NCBI RefSeq assembly: GCF_012910905.1
Contig: NZ_WTVN01000015.1
Span: 1 to 64,000, forward strand
Length of the DNA: 64,000 nt
Direction: 5' to 3'
Source: Aromatoleum toluvorans
GTDB taxonomy: Bacteria; Pseudomonadota; Gammaproteobacteria; Burkholderiales; Rhodocyclaceae
Shown: positions 1 through 10,979 of the stretch, in pieces
Numbering within the stretch: the first letter of the stretch is position 1
How the letters are laid out: the number at the start of each line of letters is the position of its first letter
Made by a program: the position numbers and the translations under genes
Notes under the pieces: model-generated
Database searches by the model: none
Seen by the model: the letters and a program-made list of their open reading frames with translations, nothing else
Told to the model about the DNA's origin: nothing

Positions 1-65
1 GACGGATGGGGCCCGGGCCGGGAATGGCACCGGGGACGGCACCGGGCGGAGCGGGTACGAACTGA
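1..65 (+). CDS. possible 3' end of a truncated upstream gene
   Basis: An open frame enters from the left edge and stops with TGA at 63-65. It would encode a Gly/Pro/Ala-rich tail (RMGPGPGMAPGTAPGGAGTN). Low-complexity tails of this kind are common at protein C-termini, but 21 codons cannot show family or even coding status. The sequence to the left of the window would settle it. Confidence 0.25.
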   Translation, partial: RMGPGPGMAPGTAPGGAGTN

Positions 66-83
66 GCCGGTGCGAGCCCAATG

Positions 84-112
84 AAAAAAGCCGCGCCTTG
101 TGAGCGCGGCTT
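84..112 (-). terminator. rho-independent terminator of aceA
   Basis: A 9-bp perfect stem (88-96 with 104-112, AAGCCGCGC/GCGCGGCTT) has a 7-nt loop. On the minus strand it is followed by a run of six T (positions 89-84). It lies 44 bases past the aceA stop, in the right orientation. Confidence 0.8.
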
Positions 113-155
113 CCCGCTGTGGCGGGTCAGATGTCGACCCGCCTAGCCCCTTTTA

Positions 156-1469
156 TCAGTGGAACTGCTCTTCTTCGGTCGAACCGGTCAGCGCCTTGAC
201 CGAGGACGAACCGCCCTGGATCACGGTGGTCACGTCGTCGAAGTAGCCGGCGCCGACTTCCTGCTGGTGCGACACGAAGGTGTAGCCCTGCTCGCGAGCG
301 GCGAATTCCTTCTCCTGGACCATCTCGACGTAGTGCTTCATGCCTTCGCCGCGAGCGTAAGCGTGCGCGAACTGGAAGGTGTTGAACCAATTGACGTGGA
401 TGCCGGCCAGCGTGATGAACTGGTACTTGTAGCCCAGCGCCGACAGCTCGTCCTGGAACTTGGCGATGGTCTTGTCGTCGAGGTTCTTCTTCCAGTTGAA
501 GGACGGCGAGCAGTTGTACGACAGCAGCTTGCCCGGGCAGGCGGCGAGCACGGCCTGCGCGAATTCACGGGCGAAGCCGAGGTCCGGCGTGCCGGTCTCG
601 CACCACACCAGATCGGCGTACGGCGCGTAGGCGACACCGCGGCTGATCGCCTGCTCGAGGCCGTTACGGACGCGGTAGAAGCCTTCCTGCGTGCGCTCGC
701 CGGTCAGGAAGGGCTTGTCGTTGGCGTCATGGTCCGAGGTGATCAGGTTCGCGGCTTCCGCGTCGGTACGGGCCAGGATCAGCGTCGACACGCCCATCAC
801 GTCGGAGGCGAAGCGGGCCGAGATCAGCTTCTCGATCGCTTCCTGCGTCGGCACGAGCACCTTGCCGCCCATGTGGCCGCACTTCTTCACGGCGGCCAGC
901 TGGTCTTCGAAGTGCACCCCGGCGGCGCCGGCGGTGATCATGTTCTTCATCAGTTCGAAGGCGTTCAGCACGCCGCCGAAACCGGCTTCCGCGTCAGCGA
1001 CGATCGGCAGGAAGTAGTCGATGAATTCCTTGTCGCCGGGATTGACGCCGCGCGACCACTGGATCTCGTCGGCACGCTTGAAGGTGTTGTTGATGCGGCG
1101 AACCATCGTCGGCACCGAGTCGTAGGCGTACAGCGACTGGTCCGGGTACATGGTCTCGGAAGTGTTGCCGTCGGCGGCGACCTGCCAGCCCGACAGATAC
1201 ACGGCCTCGAGGCCGGCCTTGGCCTGCTGCATCGCCTGGCCGGCGGTGATCGCGCCGAAGGCGTTCACATAGCCCTTCTTCGCGCCGCCATTGACCTTTT
1301 CCCACAGCTTCTCGGCGCCGCGCTTGGCCAGGGTGTGCTCGATGGGCAGGGAGCCGCGCAGGCGGACGACATCGGCAGCGGCGTAGCCGCGCTTGATGCC
1401 TTTCCAACGGGGATTCTCGGCCCAGTCTTTTTCGAGGGCGGCGATTTGCTGTTCGCGGGTCAGGGTCAT
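156..1469 (-). CDS. aceA: isocitrate lyase
   Basis: Glyoxylate-shunt enzyme that cleaves isocitrate to succinate and glyoxylate in the cytosol. The 437-residue length matches the bacterial short form. The catalytic signature KKCGH is at residues 195-199 (nucleophilic Cys197), and the Mg/substrate segment FEDQ is just before it (187-190). The start is set by a good ribosome site (AAGGAATTGTC) directly before the ATG at 1469. It is transcribed alone, ending at the hairpin at 84-112. A TCTTATATAAGA palindrome sits upstream and overlaps the likely -10 box, suggesting repression. Malate synthase (glcB), the partner enzyme, is 28 kb away, and the competing isocitrate dehydrogenases plus AceK are also in the window. 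Confidence 0.97.
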   Translation of the reverse strand: MTLTREQQIAALEKDWAENPRWKGIKRGYAAADVVRLRGSLPIEHTLAKRGAEKLWEKVNGGAKKGYVNAFGAITAGQAMQQAKAGLEAVYLSGWQVAADGNTSETMYPDQSLYAYDSVPTMVRRINNTFKRADEIQWSRGVNPGDKEFIDYFLPIVADAEAGFGGVLNAFELMKNMITAGAAGVHFEDQLAAVKKCGHMGGKVLVPTQEAIEKLISARFASDVMGVSTLILARTDAEAANLITSDHDANDKPFLTGERTQEGFYRVRNGLEQAISRGVAYAPYADLVWCETGTPDLGFAREFAQAVLAACPGKLLSYNCSPSFNWKKNLDDKTIAKFQDELSALGYKYQFITLAGIHVNWFNTFQFAHAYARGEGMKHYVEMVQEKEFAAREQGYTFVSHQQEVGAGYFDDVTTVIQGGSSSVKALTGSTEEEQFH

Positions 1470-1623
1470 GACAATTCCTTCTCGACTGATGGTTTACAGG
1501 GTTTCAACTCGGCTGCTCGCCCCGGTGCTTGTTTCGGCCGGGTGGCGCTCGCCGGTACGGGGTCCGCCGGAGCGGCCTCGTGTGGAAAAAAGTATAGGGA
1601 CGATCTCGCTCTGCAGCAATAAG

Positions 1624-1657
1624 TCTTATATAAGATATAAGAAATTATTTGGTGCAA
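1624..1657 (-). promoter_or_regulatory. aceA promoter with palindromic operator
   Basis: A perfect 12-bp palindrome TCTTATATAAGA lies at 1624-1635, with a second half-site ATATAAGA overlapping its edge (1635-1642). On the minus strand a -35-like TTGCAC (1657-1652) is followed, at 18 bp, by TTATAT inside the palindrome. A protein bound there would cover the -10 box, a repressor position. The same palindrome recurs before icd (16239-16250). The cognate regulator is not identified in the window. Confidence 0.55.
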
Positions 1658-1880
1658 ACAAATCAACTACTTGCGCCGAAGTTTTCGTATCGTGAGATCG
1701 CGCTTGGCGTTGTGAAATGAAATGCTGCTGCGGCGCGCAAAATCGCCCGCGGATGTGGGCGCGGACGTGGTGCGCTCGGCAAGGGACGGCCGGCCCGTCG
1801 CAGGGGGGTATCCGGGCCCGGCTCGGATCAGGGGGGCGGGAGCCCGCGCGCCACGGCGGGAAGTGTGGCGGGGGGCACGA

Positions 1881-1907
1881 AAAGGGGCCGCGGGCGCCGC
1901 CGGCCCC
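1881..1907 (-). terminator. probable terminator of rraA
   Basis: A GC-rich stem GGGGCCG (1884-1890) pairs with CGGCCCC (1901-1907). On the minus strand it is followed by a short T run (CTTTTCG). It lies 8 bases beyond the rraA stop. The U-tract is weak. Confidence 0.5.
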
Positions 1908-1914
1908 GTGGTGG

Positions 1915-2394
1915 TCAGAGCAGGGCCGATTCGGAAACGACGACGCCGTCCTCGTCGGCGTAGACGAACTGTCCGGGAGCGAAGGTGACGCCGCCGAAGG
2001 TCACGGGCAGGTCCTTGTCCCCGGCACCTTTCTTGATGCTTTTCTGCGGATGCGTGCCGAGCGCGAACACCCCGAGGTCCATGCCGCCGATCGCCTTCGA
2101 ATCGCGGATGCAGCCATAGACGATCACGCCCGCCCAGCCGTTCTTCACGCCGAGCAACGCGAGTTGATCGCCCACCAGCGCGCAGCGCATCGAGGCGCCG
2201 CCGTCGATCACGAGCACGCGTCCGTTGCCCGGCCCTTCAAGTGCCGTGCGCACCAGCGAGTTGTCCTCGAACACCTTGAGCGTCGCGATCTCGCCGCCGA
2301 AGGACGGGCGACCGCCGTAGCTGCGGAACATCGGGCTGACGACGCGGAGTTTGCCCTCGTGGGCGTCGCAAAGGTCGGCGGTCTGGATTTCCAT
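1915..2394 (-). CDS. rraA: RraA family protein (ribonuclease E activity regulator / HMG aldolase-like)
   Basis: 159 residues, the usual RraA length (E. coli about 161). The family core is visible: FGGEIATLKVFEDN near residues 33-46, VIDGGASMRCALVGDQLA (about 62-79) and the Arg-Asp pair in YGCIRDSKAIGG (about 93-104). E. coli RraA binds RNase E and lowers its activity. Close homologues are 4-hydroxy-4-methyl-2-oxoglutarate aldolases, and sequence inspection alone does not separate the two roles. I start at ATG 2394 (MEIQTADLCD); a longer in-frame reading upstream runs through the clpA terminator and is artefactual. It lies downstream of clpA on the same strand but beyond a strong terminator, so it probably has its own promoter in 2395-2500. 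Confidence 0.85.
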   Translation of the reverse strand: MEIQTADLCDAHEGKLRVVSPMFRSYGGRPSFGGEIATLKVFEDNSLVRTALEGPGNGRVLVIDGGASMRCALVGDQLALLGVKNGWAGVIVYGCIRDSKAIGGMDLGVFALGTHPQKSIKKGAGDKDLPVTFGGVTFAPGQFVYADEDGVVVSESALL

Positions 2395-2501
2395 GCGTGC
2401 GATTCCTTGTGTGATTTGCGTTGATGTCGGTTGAGCGGGCAGGGGCGATGACACGCGCAAGCGTGCGGGCCGGAGTGCGACGATAAACCAGCTCGGGGCA
2501 C

Positions 2502-2530
2502 AAAAAAAGGGCGACCCCGGGTCGCCCTTT
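2502..2530 (-). terminator. rho-independent terminator of clpA
   Basis: An 11-bp perfect stem (2506-2516 with 2520-2530) ends, on the minus strand, in seven T (2508-2502). It lies 24 bases past the clpA stop and separates clpA from rraA. Confidence 0.9.
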
Positions 2531-2554
2531 CCGACTGCGTTGCGCTGCGGTGCC

Positions 2555-4831
<2,277 letters not shown>

Positions 4832-4833
4832 TC

Positions 4834-5142
4834 TCAGTTTTCCTCCATCACGCATGCCAGCGGATGCTGGTGCTGACGGGCGAAGGATACGACCTGTTCC
4901 ACCTTGGTCGCTGCGACGTCCTTCGCGAAGACCCCGCAGACCCCCATGCCCTCTCTGTGGACTTGGAGCATGACCCGTGTAGCCCGTTCGCGGTCCATGC
5001 CAAAAAATTTCTGCAACACAACGACGACGAAATCCATGGGCGTGAAGTCGTCATTAAGCAATAGCACCTTGTAGAGTGGCGGGGGCTTGGTGCGAGAGCG
5101 CTCCGCCTCGAGTGTGTACTCGCCCTGTTTCTGAGTGGCCAT
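4834..5142 (-). CDS. clpS: ATP-dependent Clp protease adaptor ClpS
   Basis: Adaptor that binds N-degron substrates and the ClpA N-domain and delivers them to ClpAP. 102 residues from MATQKQ. Key binding residues are present: the Asn30-Asp31 pair in [12 protein letters not shown] and His62 in LQVHREG, which in the family hold the substrate N-terminal amine. The alternative start three codons upstream (MGYMATQ, 5151) cannot be excluded, as neither has a strong ribosome site. It is the first gene of a clpS-clpA operon and diverges from the cold-shock gene across 413 bases. Confidence 0.95.
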   Translation of the reverse strand: MATQKQGEYTLEAERSRTKPPPLYKVLLLNDDFTPMDFVVVVLQKFFGMDRERATRVMLQVHREGMGVCGVFAKDVAATKVEQVVSFARQHQHPLACVMEEN

Positions 5143-5555
5143 GTAACCCATTCTAATCAAGTGCAAGCAGAGTGCAACAGACCTCCGGCCGCGAGCATGG
5201 GCCGCATTTCGCAACGGAGAAGTGCGCAAATGCAACGCCGGATATGTTGCGCCGCAACCGGAAAACGATCGCTCGGCGCTATGCCGGATTGGTTGCGGAA
5301 GGCGGCAAGCCGCTGTTTTCAACGGCCTTGCGCGTGCGGCAATGCACCATTCATGCCGGCAAGAAAATGTTGACGCTGTGCTGACAAATGCGTAAAAGCA
5401 GACGGGTGCGAAATGCGAAGTTCAATGCACTGGTTCTGTAATCCTGGCTCTTGTGGTCACTGGCTTGGCAGTACTGGTAACGCCTCACTGAGCATTGGTG
5501 CACTGAGGGGGGAGACCCCGCATCGTTCTAAGCAATCTTGAAGGATTAAGGCAAC
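5143..5555. other. intergenic region between clpS and cspA
   Basis: 413 bases with divergent promoters and no gene I can support. The plus-strand half carries a likely cspA promoter and long leader (see 5370-5398). The clpS side is GC-rich, with no clear -10. Confidence 0.6.
5370..5398 (+). promoter_or_regulatory. candidate cspA promoter with long leader
   Basis: TTGACG (5370-5375), a 17-bp spacer and TAAAAG (5393-5398). Transcription from here would give a leader of about 150 bases before the cspA ATG. E. coli cspA also has a long leader (about 160 nt) that acts as an RNA thermosensor. The leader includes a G/C-rich hairpin-forming stretch around 5490-5525. Confidence 0.45.
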
Positions 5556-5759
5556 ATGGCAACTGGTACCGTTAAGTGGTTCAACGACTCCAAGGGCTTC
5601 GGCTTCATTACTCCGGACGACGGTAGCGAAGATCTGTTCGCTCACTTCTCCGCGATCAACATGGCCGGGTTCAAAACCCTGAAGGAAGGCGAAAAGGTCT
5701 CCTTCGAAGTCACGCAGGGTCCGAAGGGTAAGCAGGCCTCTAACATCCAGAAGGCCTGA
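5556..5759 (+). CDS. cspA: cold-shock protein, CspA family
   Basis: 67-residue single cold-shock domain that binds single-stranded RNA/DNA as an RNA chaperone. RNP1 is seen as KGFGFI (about 15-20) and RNP2 as LFAHFS (about 28-33), with the usual MATGTVKWF start. The ribosome site is AAGGATTAAGG just upstream. The gene stands alone and ends at a bidirectional terminator shared with rpmG. The precise paralogue name (cspA, cspD and so on) cannot be fixed from this locus. Confidence 0.95.
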   Translation: MATGTVKWFNDSKGFGFITPDDGSEDLFAHFSAINMAGFKTLKEGEKVSFEVTQGPKGKQASNIQKA

Positions 5760-5807
5760 TGTCCCTTTAATCCGGAAGGCCGTACGCTAACGCGGAGGCC
5801 TGCCGGA

Positions 5808-5848
5808 AAAACAAGAGGCCGCCGGATCACTCCGGCGGCCTCTTGTTT
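5808..5848. terminator. bidirectional terminator between cspA and rpmG
   Basis: A 14-bp perfect stem (5813-5826 with 5831-5844) has a 4-base loop. It is followed by GTTTTA on the plus strand and CTTGTTTTT on the minus strand, so it can end both converging transcripts. Confidence 0.9.
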
Positions 5849-5890
5849 TATGCGCTGCGTCCCTGGAGCAGGCCGCAGCCTGCAGGGGGC

Positions 5891-6058
5891 TTACTTGAGC
5901 TTCACTTCCTTGTACAGGACGTGCTTGCGTGCGACGGGGTCGTACTTGTTGAACTCGAGCTTGTTCGGGGTGGTGCGCTTGTTCTTCGAGGTCGTGTAGA
6001 AGTGACCGGTACCTGCGGTCGACTCCAGCTTGATTTTTTCGCGGCCGCCTTTAGCCAT
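5891..6058 (-). CDS. rpmG: 50S ribosomal protein L33
   Basis: 55-residue bL33 of the large ribosomal subunit, running from [10 protein letters not shown] to the typical EVKLK end. It lacks the Cys pairs of zinc-binding L33 forms (C- type), so it should not depend on zinc. It follows rpmB by 56 bases on the same strand, the standard rpmB-rpmG operon. Confidence 0.97.
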   Translation of the reverse strand: MAKGGREKIKLESTAGTGHFYTTSKNKRTTPNKLEFNKYDPVARKHVLYKEVKLK

Positions 6059-6114
6059 TTGAATCTCCGTTCAGTTGCTTGCGCGTGTGTGGCGCAGTGC
6101 TTGGATCAGCCGTC

Positions 6115-6351
6115 TCAGATCTTCTCGCCGCGGGCACGCAGCTCGGAAACGACGACGTCGATGCCCTTCTTGTCGATGGTGCGCAGGGCAGCATTGGACA
6201 CGCGCAGGCGGATCCAGCGGTTTTCGGATTCGCTCCAGAACCGGCGATTCTGCAGGTTCGGGAGGAAACGACGCTTGGTCTTGTTGTTAGCGTGGGAAAC
6301 GTTGTTCCCCACCATCGGTGCTTTACCGGTCACTTGGCAGACGCGAGCCAT
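6115..6351 (-). CDS. rpmB: 50S ribosomal protein L28
   Basis: 78-residue bL28 of the large subunit. The start [12 protein letters not shown] and the block [13 protein letters not shown] are characteristic. First gene of rpmB-rpmG. A CTGGAG ribosome site precedes the ATG at 6351. Confidence 0.97.
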   Translation of the reverse strand: MARVCQVTGKAPMVGNNVSHANNKTKRRFLPNLQNRRFWSESENRWIRLRVSNAALRTIDKKGIDVVVSELRARGEKI

Positions 6352-6391
6352 ATGTTGCTCCAGGGAATTCGGATTGCGGAAAACCTCGGAT

Positions 6392-6419
6392 GTTATCCGA
6401 TAACGTTCGCCGAGAGCAA
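6392..6419 (-). promoter_or_regulatory. candidate rpmBG promoter
   Basis: On the minus strand, TTGCTC (6419-6414), a 16-bp spacer and GATAAC (6397-6392). It sits in the 101-bp gap between radC and rpmB. Matches to consensus are moderate. Confidence 0.4.
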
Positions 6420-6452
6420 GTGCGGATTGCGATACGCCTGCCGGGGGCTCCG

Positions 6453-7130
6453 TCAGAGCAGGCCGCGCTCGGCGAAGGAGAGCGGGCGCGCATGGGCGGT
6501 GACGACGAAGTGATCGAGGACGCGGACATCGACCAGGTCGAGGGCCTGCTTGAGGCTGCGCGTCAGCAATTCGTCCGCGCTGCTCGGTTCGCTCGCGCCG
6601 GAGGGGTGATTGTGCGCGAGGATGACGGCGGCGGCATTGTGCGTCAAGGCGAGCTTGACCACCTCGCGCGGATAGACGCTGGTCGCCGTGAGCGTGCCGC
6701 GGAAGAGTTCGACCGCCTCGATCAGGCGGTTGCGCGCGTCGAGCAGCAGCACGCAGAAGACTTCGTGCGGCAGGCTGCCGATGCGCAGCCGCAGCCAGTC
6801 GCGCACCGCGGCAGGCGAATCGAATACGTCGCGCGCGGCCATCTCCTCGCTCAGGGCGCGCCTTGCCAGTTCCATGACCGCCTGCAGTTGGGCATACTTC
6901 GCGAGCCCCATTCCCGGTATCGCGGCGAATTCGTCTGCGGGGGCGGCGCACAGACGGGTGAGGGATCCGAAGCGGCCGATGAGGTCGCGGGCGAGGTCAA
7001 CGGCGCTTTTGCCGCGGATGCCGACACGCAGGAACAATGCGAGGAGCTCGGCGTCGGAGAGGGCGTTGGCGCCCCGGCCGAGGAGCTTCTCGCGCGGCCG
7101 TTCGTCCGCAGGCCAGTCGGTGATTGCCAT
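6453..7130 (-). CDS. radC: RadC family JAB/MPN domain protein
   Basis: 225 residues. An N-terminal helix-hairpin-helix-like part ([15 protein letters not shown], later [11 protein letters not shown]) is followed by a JAB1/MPN metal-binding domain with HNHPSG and a following Ser-Ala-Asp (about residues 174-190). The family is widespread; an early claim of a DNA-repair role has not held up and its function is uncertain. The start at 7130 ([10 protein letters not shown]) fits family length. It diverges from coaBC across only 46 bases. Confidence 0.93.
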   Translation of the reverse strand: MAITDWPADERPREKLLGRGANALSDAELLALFLRVGIRGKSAVDLARDLIGRFGSLTRLCAAPADEFAAIPGMGLAKYAQLQAVMELARRALSEEMAARDVFDSPAAVRDWLRLRIGSLPHEVFCVLLLDARNRLIEAVELFRGTLTATSVYPREVVKLALTHNAAAVILAHNHPSGASEPSSADELLTRSLKQALDLVDVRVLDHFVVTAHARPLSFAERGLL

Positions 7131-7176
7131 GCCGGGTGTGTGTTGTGGATGACTTGATAATTGTAAGGCATATGCC

Positions 7177-8373
7177 ATGTGCGAATTGAAAGGCCGCAAG
7201 CTGGTTCTCGGTGTGACCGGTGGTGTTGCTGCATACAAGGCCGCGGAACTGGTGCGGCTGCTCGGCAAGGCGGGCGCGGACGTGCATGTCGTGCTGACCG
7301 AGGGCGGCGCGCGTTTCGTCACGCCGGTCACCTATCAGGCGCTGTCGGGCAACCCGGTGTGGTCGGACCTGTGGGACGCGCGCATGGACAACAACATGGC
7401 GCACATCGATCTCACGCGCGGCGCCGATGCGGTGCTGATCGCGCCGGCGACGGCCGACGTGATCGCGAAGCTGGTGCAGGGGCGGGCGGACGATCTGCTG
7501 ACGACGCTGTGCCTGGCGCGCGAGTGCCCGCTGCTCGTCGCCCCGGCGATGAACCGCCAGATGTGGGAGCACCCGGCGACGCAGCGCAACATGGCGCAGT
7601 TGACCGCCGACGGTGCCACCGTGCTCGGCCCGGCCGCGGGCGACCAGGCCTGCGGCGAGGTCGGCATGGGGCGCATGCTGGAGCCGGAGGAGCTGCTGGA
7701 GCACGTGATCGCGTTCTTCCAGCCGAAGCCGCTGGCGGGGCGCAAGGTCGTGCTCACGGCCGGTCCGACCTTCGAGGCGATCGATCCGGTGCGCGGGATC
7801 ACGAACACCAGTTCGGGCAAGATGGGTTACGCGCTGGCGCAGGCCTGCGTGCGCGCCGGCGCGGAAGTCGTGCTCGTGAGTGGACCGACGGGGCTGTCGG
7901 TGCCCGTGGGGACGCAGCGGGTCGATGTGCGCAGCGCGTTGCAGATGCGCGATGCGGTGATGGCCGCCCTGCCCGGCGCGGATGTGTTCATCGGCGTGGC
8001 GGCCGTGGCGGACTATCGGCCGGTCGAGGCCGCCGAGCACAAGGTCAAGAAATCATCGGCGGAGATGAGCCTGCGGCTCACGCCGAACCCCGACATCCTG
8101 GCCGAGGTCGCAGCGCGCGACGATGCGCCGTTCTGCGTCGGCTTCGCGGCGGAAAGCCGCGACCTGGATGCCTACGCGGAGGGCAAGCGGCGTGCGAAAC
8201 GCCTGCCCATGCTGGTCGGCAACCTGGTGCAGGACGGGCTCGGAAGCGACGACAACCAGGTGATCCTGTATGACGACGCGGGGCGACACCCGCTGGAACG
8301 TGCGCCCAAGACCGAGGTCGCGCGGAAGATTGTCGAACATCTGGCCGGTTTGCTGACAACGGCCGCCAACTGA
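7177..8373 (+). CDS. coaBC: bifunctional phosphopantothenoylcysteine decarboxylase / phosphopantothenate--cysteine ligase
   Basis: Two successive steps of coenzyme A synthesis. The N-terminal flavin decarboxylase (CoaC, about 1-185) shows [10 protein letters not shown], His76 in NMAHIDL, the APAMN clamp and Cys159 in the QACGE motif. The C-terminal CTP-dependent ligase (CoaB, about 190-398) begins [18 protein letters not shown] and contains [11 protein letters not shown] and NPDILAEVA. 398 residues is the usual length. First gene of coaBC-dut-NUDIX; dut follows after 8 bases. Confidence 0.96.
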   Translation: MCELKGRKLVLGVTGGVAAYKAAELVRLLGKAGADVHVVLTEGGARFVTPVTYQALSGNPVWSDLWDARMDNNMAHIDLTRGADAVLIAPATADVIAKLVQGRADDLLTTLCLARECPLLVAPAMNRQMWEHPATQRNMAQLTADGATVLGPAAGDQACGEVGMGRMLEPEELLEHVIAFFQPKPLAGRKVVLTAGPTFEAIDPVRGITNTSSGKMGYALAQACVRAGAEVVLVSGPTGLSVPVGTQRVDVRSALQMRDAVMAALPGADVFIGVAAVADYRPVEAAEHKVKKSSAEMSLRLTPNPDILAEVAARDDAPFCVGFAAESRDLDAYAEGKRRAKRLPMLVGNLVQDGLGSDDNQVILYDDAGRHPLERAPKTEVARKIVEHLAGLLTTAAN

Positions 8374-8381
8374 GGGCGAAC

Positions 8382-8831
8382 ATGCACCGAATTGACGTCA
8401 AGATCCTCGACGAGCGACTGCGCGAGCACAAGCCGTCCTATGCGACGCCGGGCGCGGCCGGACTCGACCTGCGTGCTTGCGTGAACACGTCGATCAGCCT
8501 GCATCCGGGCGACACGACGCTGATTCCGACCGGTCTGGCAATCCATCTCGCCGACCCCGGACTGGCCGCGATGGTGTTGCCCCGTTCGGGCCTGGGGCAC
8601 AAGCACGGCATCGTGCTGGGCAATCTGGTCGGCCTGATCGATTCCGATTACCAGGGCCAGATCTTCGTGTCGGTGTGGAACCGCGGGCGCGCGACCTTCA
8701 CGGTGCAGCCGATGGAGCGCATCGCGCAGCTGGTGGTCGTGCCCGTGCTGCAGGTCGGCTTCAACATCGTCGACGAGTTCCCCGAGAGCGATCGCGGCGA
8801 GGGCGGTTTCGGCAGCACCGGCAAGCACTGA
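8382..8831 (+). CDS. dut: dUTP diphosphatase (dUTPase)
   Basis: Trimeric dUTPase that hydrolyses dUTP to dUMP, keeping uracil out of DNA and supplying dTMP synthesis. 149 residues with all five family motifs in order: [29 protein letters not shown] (catalytic Asp), ERIAQLV and [10 protein letters not shown] near the C-terminus. The coaBC-dut pairing is common in proteobacteria. Its stop overlaps the next start by one base (TGATG). Confidence 0.97.
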   Translation: MHRIDVKILDERLREHKPSYATPGAAGLDLRACVNTSISLHPGDTTLIPTGLAIHLADPGLAAMVLPRSGLGHKHGIVLGNLVGLIDSDYQGQIFVSVWNRGRATFTVQPMERIAQLVVVPVLQVGFNIVDEFPESDRGEGGFGSTGKH

Positions 8832-9253
8832 TGCATGTGGGCATTCCCGTCGGCGTGCATGTGCTGATGGAGCGCGAGGGGCGCATCCTGTTGATGCGCC
8901 GGGCCGGGACGGGTTTCTTCGACGGGCTCTACAGCCTGCCGGGCGGGCACGTCGAGGCGGACGAGTCGCTGGGCCGGACGGCGGTGCGTGAGATGCGCGA
9001 GGAGGTCGGGGTGGAGATCGACCCCGCCGGGCTCGTGCACCTGGGTGTCGTGCATCGCCGCTCCGATACGAACCGGGTCGATTTCTTCCTGCGTGCGAAG
9101 GCGTGGGCGGGCGAGCCCCGCATCTGCGAGCCGGACAAGTGCGACGCGCTGGGCTGGTTCGCGCGCGCCGATTTGCCCGCCAACACGGTGGCCTATGTGC
9201 GCCAGGCGCTCGCGGCGGGCGAGGGGCCGTGGATACTCGAACTGGGCTGGTGA
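8831..9253 (+). CDS. NUDIX hydrolase
   Basis: 140 residues. The complete NUDIX box runs from GGHVEADESLG through REMREEVGV (about residues 37-60), with the Glu pair that binds Mg. The enzyme cleaves nucleoside diphosphate-X compounds; the substrate cannot be told from sequence. The start is ATG at 8831, overlapping the dut TGA, which implies translational coupling and perhaps nucleotide-pool cleaning alongside dUTPase. It converges on fccB with only 4 bases between them. Confidence 0.88.
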   Translation: MHVGIPVGVHVLMEREGRILLMRRAGTGFFDGLYSLPGGHVEADESLGRTAVREMREEVGVEIDPAGLVHLGVVHRRSDTNRVDFFLRAKAWAGEPRICEPDKCDALGWFARADLPANTVAYVRQALAAGEGPWILELGW

Positions 9254-9257
9254 TGCG

Positions 9258-10532
9258 TCAGGCCAGCATGTCGGCGCGAATGTTCTGCGCCCAGGCGTCG
9301 GCGTAGCGCCCTTCCGCTTCGCTGGCCGACGGCGACAGGCCTCCCGCGCCGGCGACCGGCAGGAAGGTTCGTTCCGCCTCGTCGTAGCGGTGCACCGACG
9401 CGACGTGCATCGCGTTGCGGTCATCGACGAAGCTGTAGCAGGTGTTCAGCAGCATCGGCGCGGCGTCCGGTGCGCGCCCGTGCAGCAGTTCGATGATCGC
9501 GGCCGCGGCGAGCTTGGCCTGCTGGTTGGTGATGTGGCCGGACTTCGGCATGCCCGGTGCGGCGAGGACAGCATCGCCGAGGACATGGACGTTCGGCAGG
9601 CCGCGGACTTCCATCGTCTGCCAGTCGACCTCGACCCAGCGCCGGTTGACCAGCGGGATGCCCAGCGCGTCGACGAGCCACCCGGCGCGCATCGGCGGGA
9701 TGACGTTGAGGACGTCGGCGCGCACGCGGTCGAACTCGAGCTCGGCGCCCAGGTTGCGGGCATCGACGGAGAGCAGGGTGCTGTCGGGGCGGTATTCGAT
9801 GAGGTCCTTGTACGGTCCGGCAAACGCCGCGGCGAAGAGCGCCTTCTTCGACTGGATCTCGCCGTTGGCGTCGAGCAGCAGCAGCTTGGCGCGCGGCTTG
9901 TGGGTGCGCAGGTAATGCGCGACGAGGCAGGCGCGTTCGTAGGGGCCGGGCGGGCAGCGATAGGGGGACTTCGGCACGTGCAGCGCGAACACGCCGCCCG
10001 CGGGCATCGCCGCGATCTGCCGGCGCAGGAGTTCGGTCTGCGGGCCGGCTTTCCACGCGTGCGGGATGCGTTCGAAGTTGCCGGCGAGGCCGGGAATGTC
10101 GTCGGCGAGGAAATCCACGCCGGGTGACAGGACGACGCGATCGAAGCCGATCTCGCCATTGTTCGCGAGGCGGACCCGGCGTTTCGCGGCATCGACGGAC
10201 GTGGCCGCGTCGGTGACGACGCGCACGCCCCAGCGCGAGCGCAGCTGATCGTAGCTTGCGGTGAGGTCGTCCATGCTGCGCAGGCCGGCGAGGACGAGGT
10301 TGGACATCGGGCAGGACACGAAGCGTGGCTCGCGCTCGACGAGCGTGACCGCGACGCGGCCGGCGCTCCACATGCGCAGGTACTTCGCGGCCGTCGTGCC
10401 GCCGTAGCCGCCGCCGACCACGACGACATGCGGAGCGCCGCGCGGCGGGGCGCTCGAACAGGCGGCGAGCGCGCCGAGGGCGGGCGCTGCCGCGGCGAGG
10501 CTGAGGCTGTGCAGGAATCGGCGTCTATCCAT
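9258..10532 (-). CDS. fccB: flavocytochrome c sulfide dehydrogenase, flavoprotein subunit
   Basis: 424 residues. Oxidises sulfide in the periplasm and passes electrons to the haem partner FccA. The N-terminus is a Tat signal (MDRRRFL then a hydrophobic run) that ends in a lipobox-like LAAC, so it may be a Tat-exported lipoprotein or simply be cleaved. The FAD-binding VVVVGGGYGG is at about 36-45. Conserved Cys appear in FVSCPMSN, YRCPP, ERACL and NTCYSF, a family pattern that supplies the redox disulfide. C-terminal FCSD dimer region present. Follows fccA on the same strand after 17 bases. Confidence 0.92.
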   Translation of the reverse strand: MDRRRFLHSLSLAAAAPALGALAACSSAPPRGAPHVVVVGGGYGGTTAAKYLRMWSAGRVAVTLVEREPRFVSCPMSNLVLAGLRSMDDLTASYDQLRSRWGVRVVTDAATSVDAAKRRVRLANNGEIGFDRVVLSPGVDFLADDIPGLAGNFERIPHAWKAGPQTELLRRQIAAMPAGGVFALHVPKSPYRCPPGPYERACLVAHYLRTHKPRAKLLLLDANGEIQSKKALFAAAFAGPYKDLIEYRPDSTLLSVDARNLGAELEFDRVRADVLNVIPPMRAGWLVDALGIPLVNRRWVEVDWQTMEVRGLPNVHVLGDAVLAAPGMPKSGHITNQQAKLAAAAIIELLHGRAPDAAPMLLNTCYSFVDDRNAMHVASVHRYDEAERTFLPVAGAGGLSPSASEAEGRYADAWAQNIRADMLA

Positions 10533-10549
10533 CGTCGGGCGTGCTGGCG

Positions 10550-10861
10550 TCAGTCCGCTGCGGCGGAACGGGAGGCAAAATCGGCGGCGATCAGCGCGAG
10601 CTGCTCGTCGCTGTAGCCGCGCACGATCTGGTGCATCACGGTGGCGGGCGCCGTGCCGGCGCGGAATTCCTGCAGTTTCTGCAGGATTGCGGCGGCGGGC
10701 CGGCCGGCGAGGCGCGGGATGGCGTTCGGTGCGGGCGCGTCCGGTGCGTGGCAGGACGTGCAGTTGGCCGCGAGGTTGCGTGCGTGGACCGCTGCCGGGT
10801 CGGCAGCGTGGGCCAATCCGGCGAGCAGGCACAGGGCGGCGAGGGTAGACTTGCCCGTCAC
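10550..10861 (-). CDS. fccA: cytochrome c subunit of flavocytochrome c sulfide dehydrogenase
   Basis: 103 residues from a GTG start at 10861. No in-frame ATG fits, and GGAG lies 7 bases upstream of the GTG. A Sec signal peptide (about 1-19, ending AHA) is followed by a single haem site CTSCH (about 34-38) and a likely distal Met in ATVMHQ. This is a one-haem partner rather than the two-haem form of Allochromatium. The gene is first in fccA-fccB and faces soxYZ across a 118-base divergent promoter region. Confidence 0.88.
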   Translation of the reverse strand: MTGKSTLAALCLLAGLAHAADPAAVHARNLAANCTSCHAPDAPAPNAIPRLAGRPAAAILQKLQEFRAGTAPATVMHQIVRGYSDEQLALIAADFASRSAAAD

Positions 10862-10979
10862 GGACGTACTCCAGCGATGGCGTGCGCGTAACGGCCGAGT
10901 ATAGCGCGAGTGGCGGCGCGTTCCGACGCAACCGGCATAAGGGCTGGACGAGCAGAGGCGAAGAAGTTTGGGAGCGAGG

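Larger units (their letters stand above)
1470..1914. other. intergenic region between rraA end and aceA start
   Basis: 445 bases with no convincing gene. The right part of the aceA leader (about 1605-1700) is AT-rich and holds the aceA promoter and operator. The stretch 1710-1880 is GC-rich and shows no codon structure I trust. A hairpin at 1881-1907 belongs to rraA. Confidence 0.6.
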
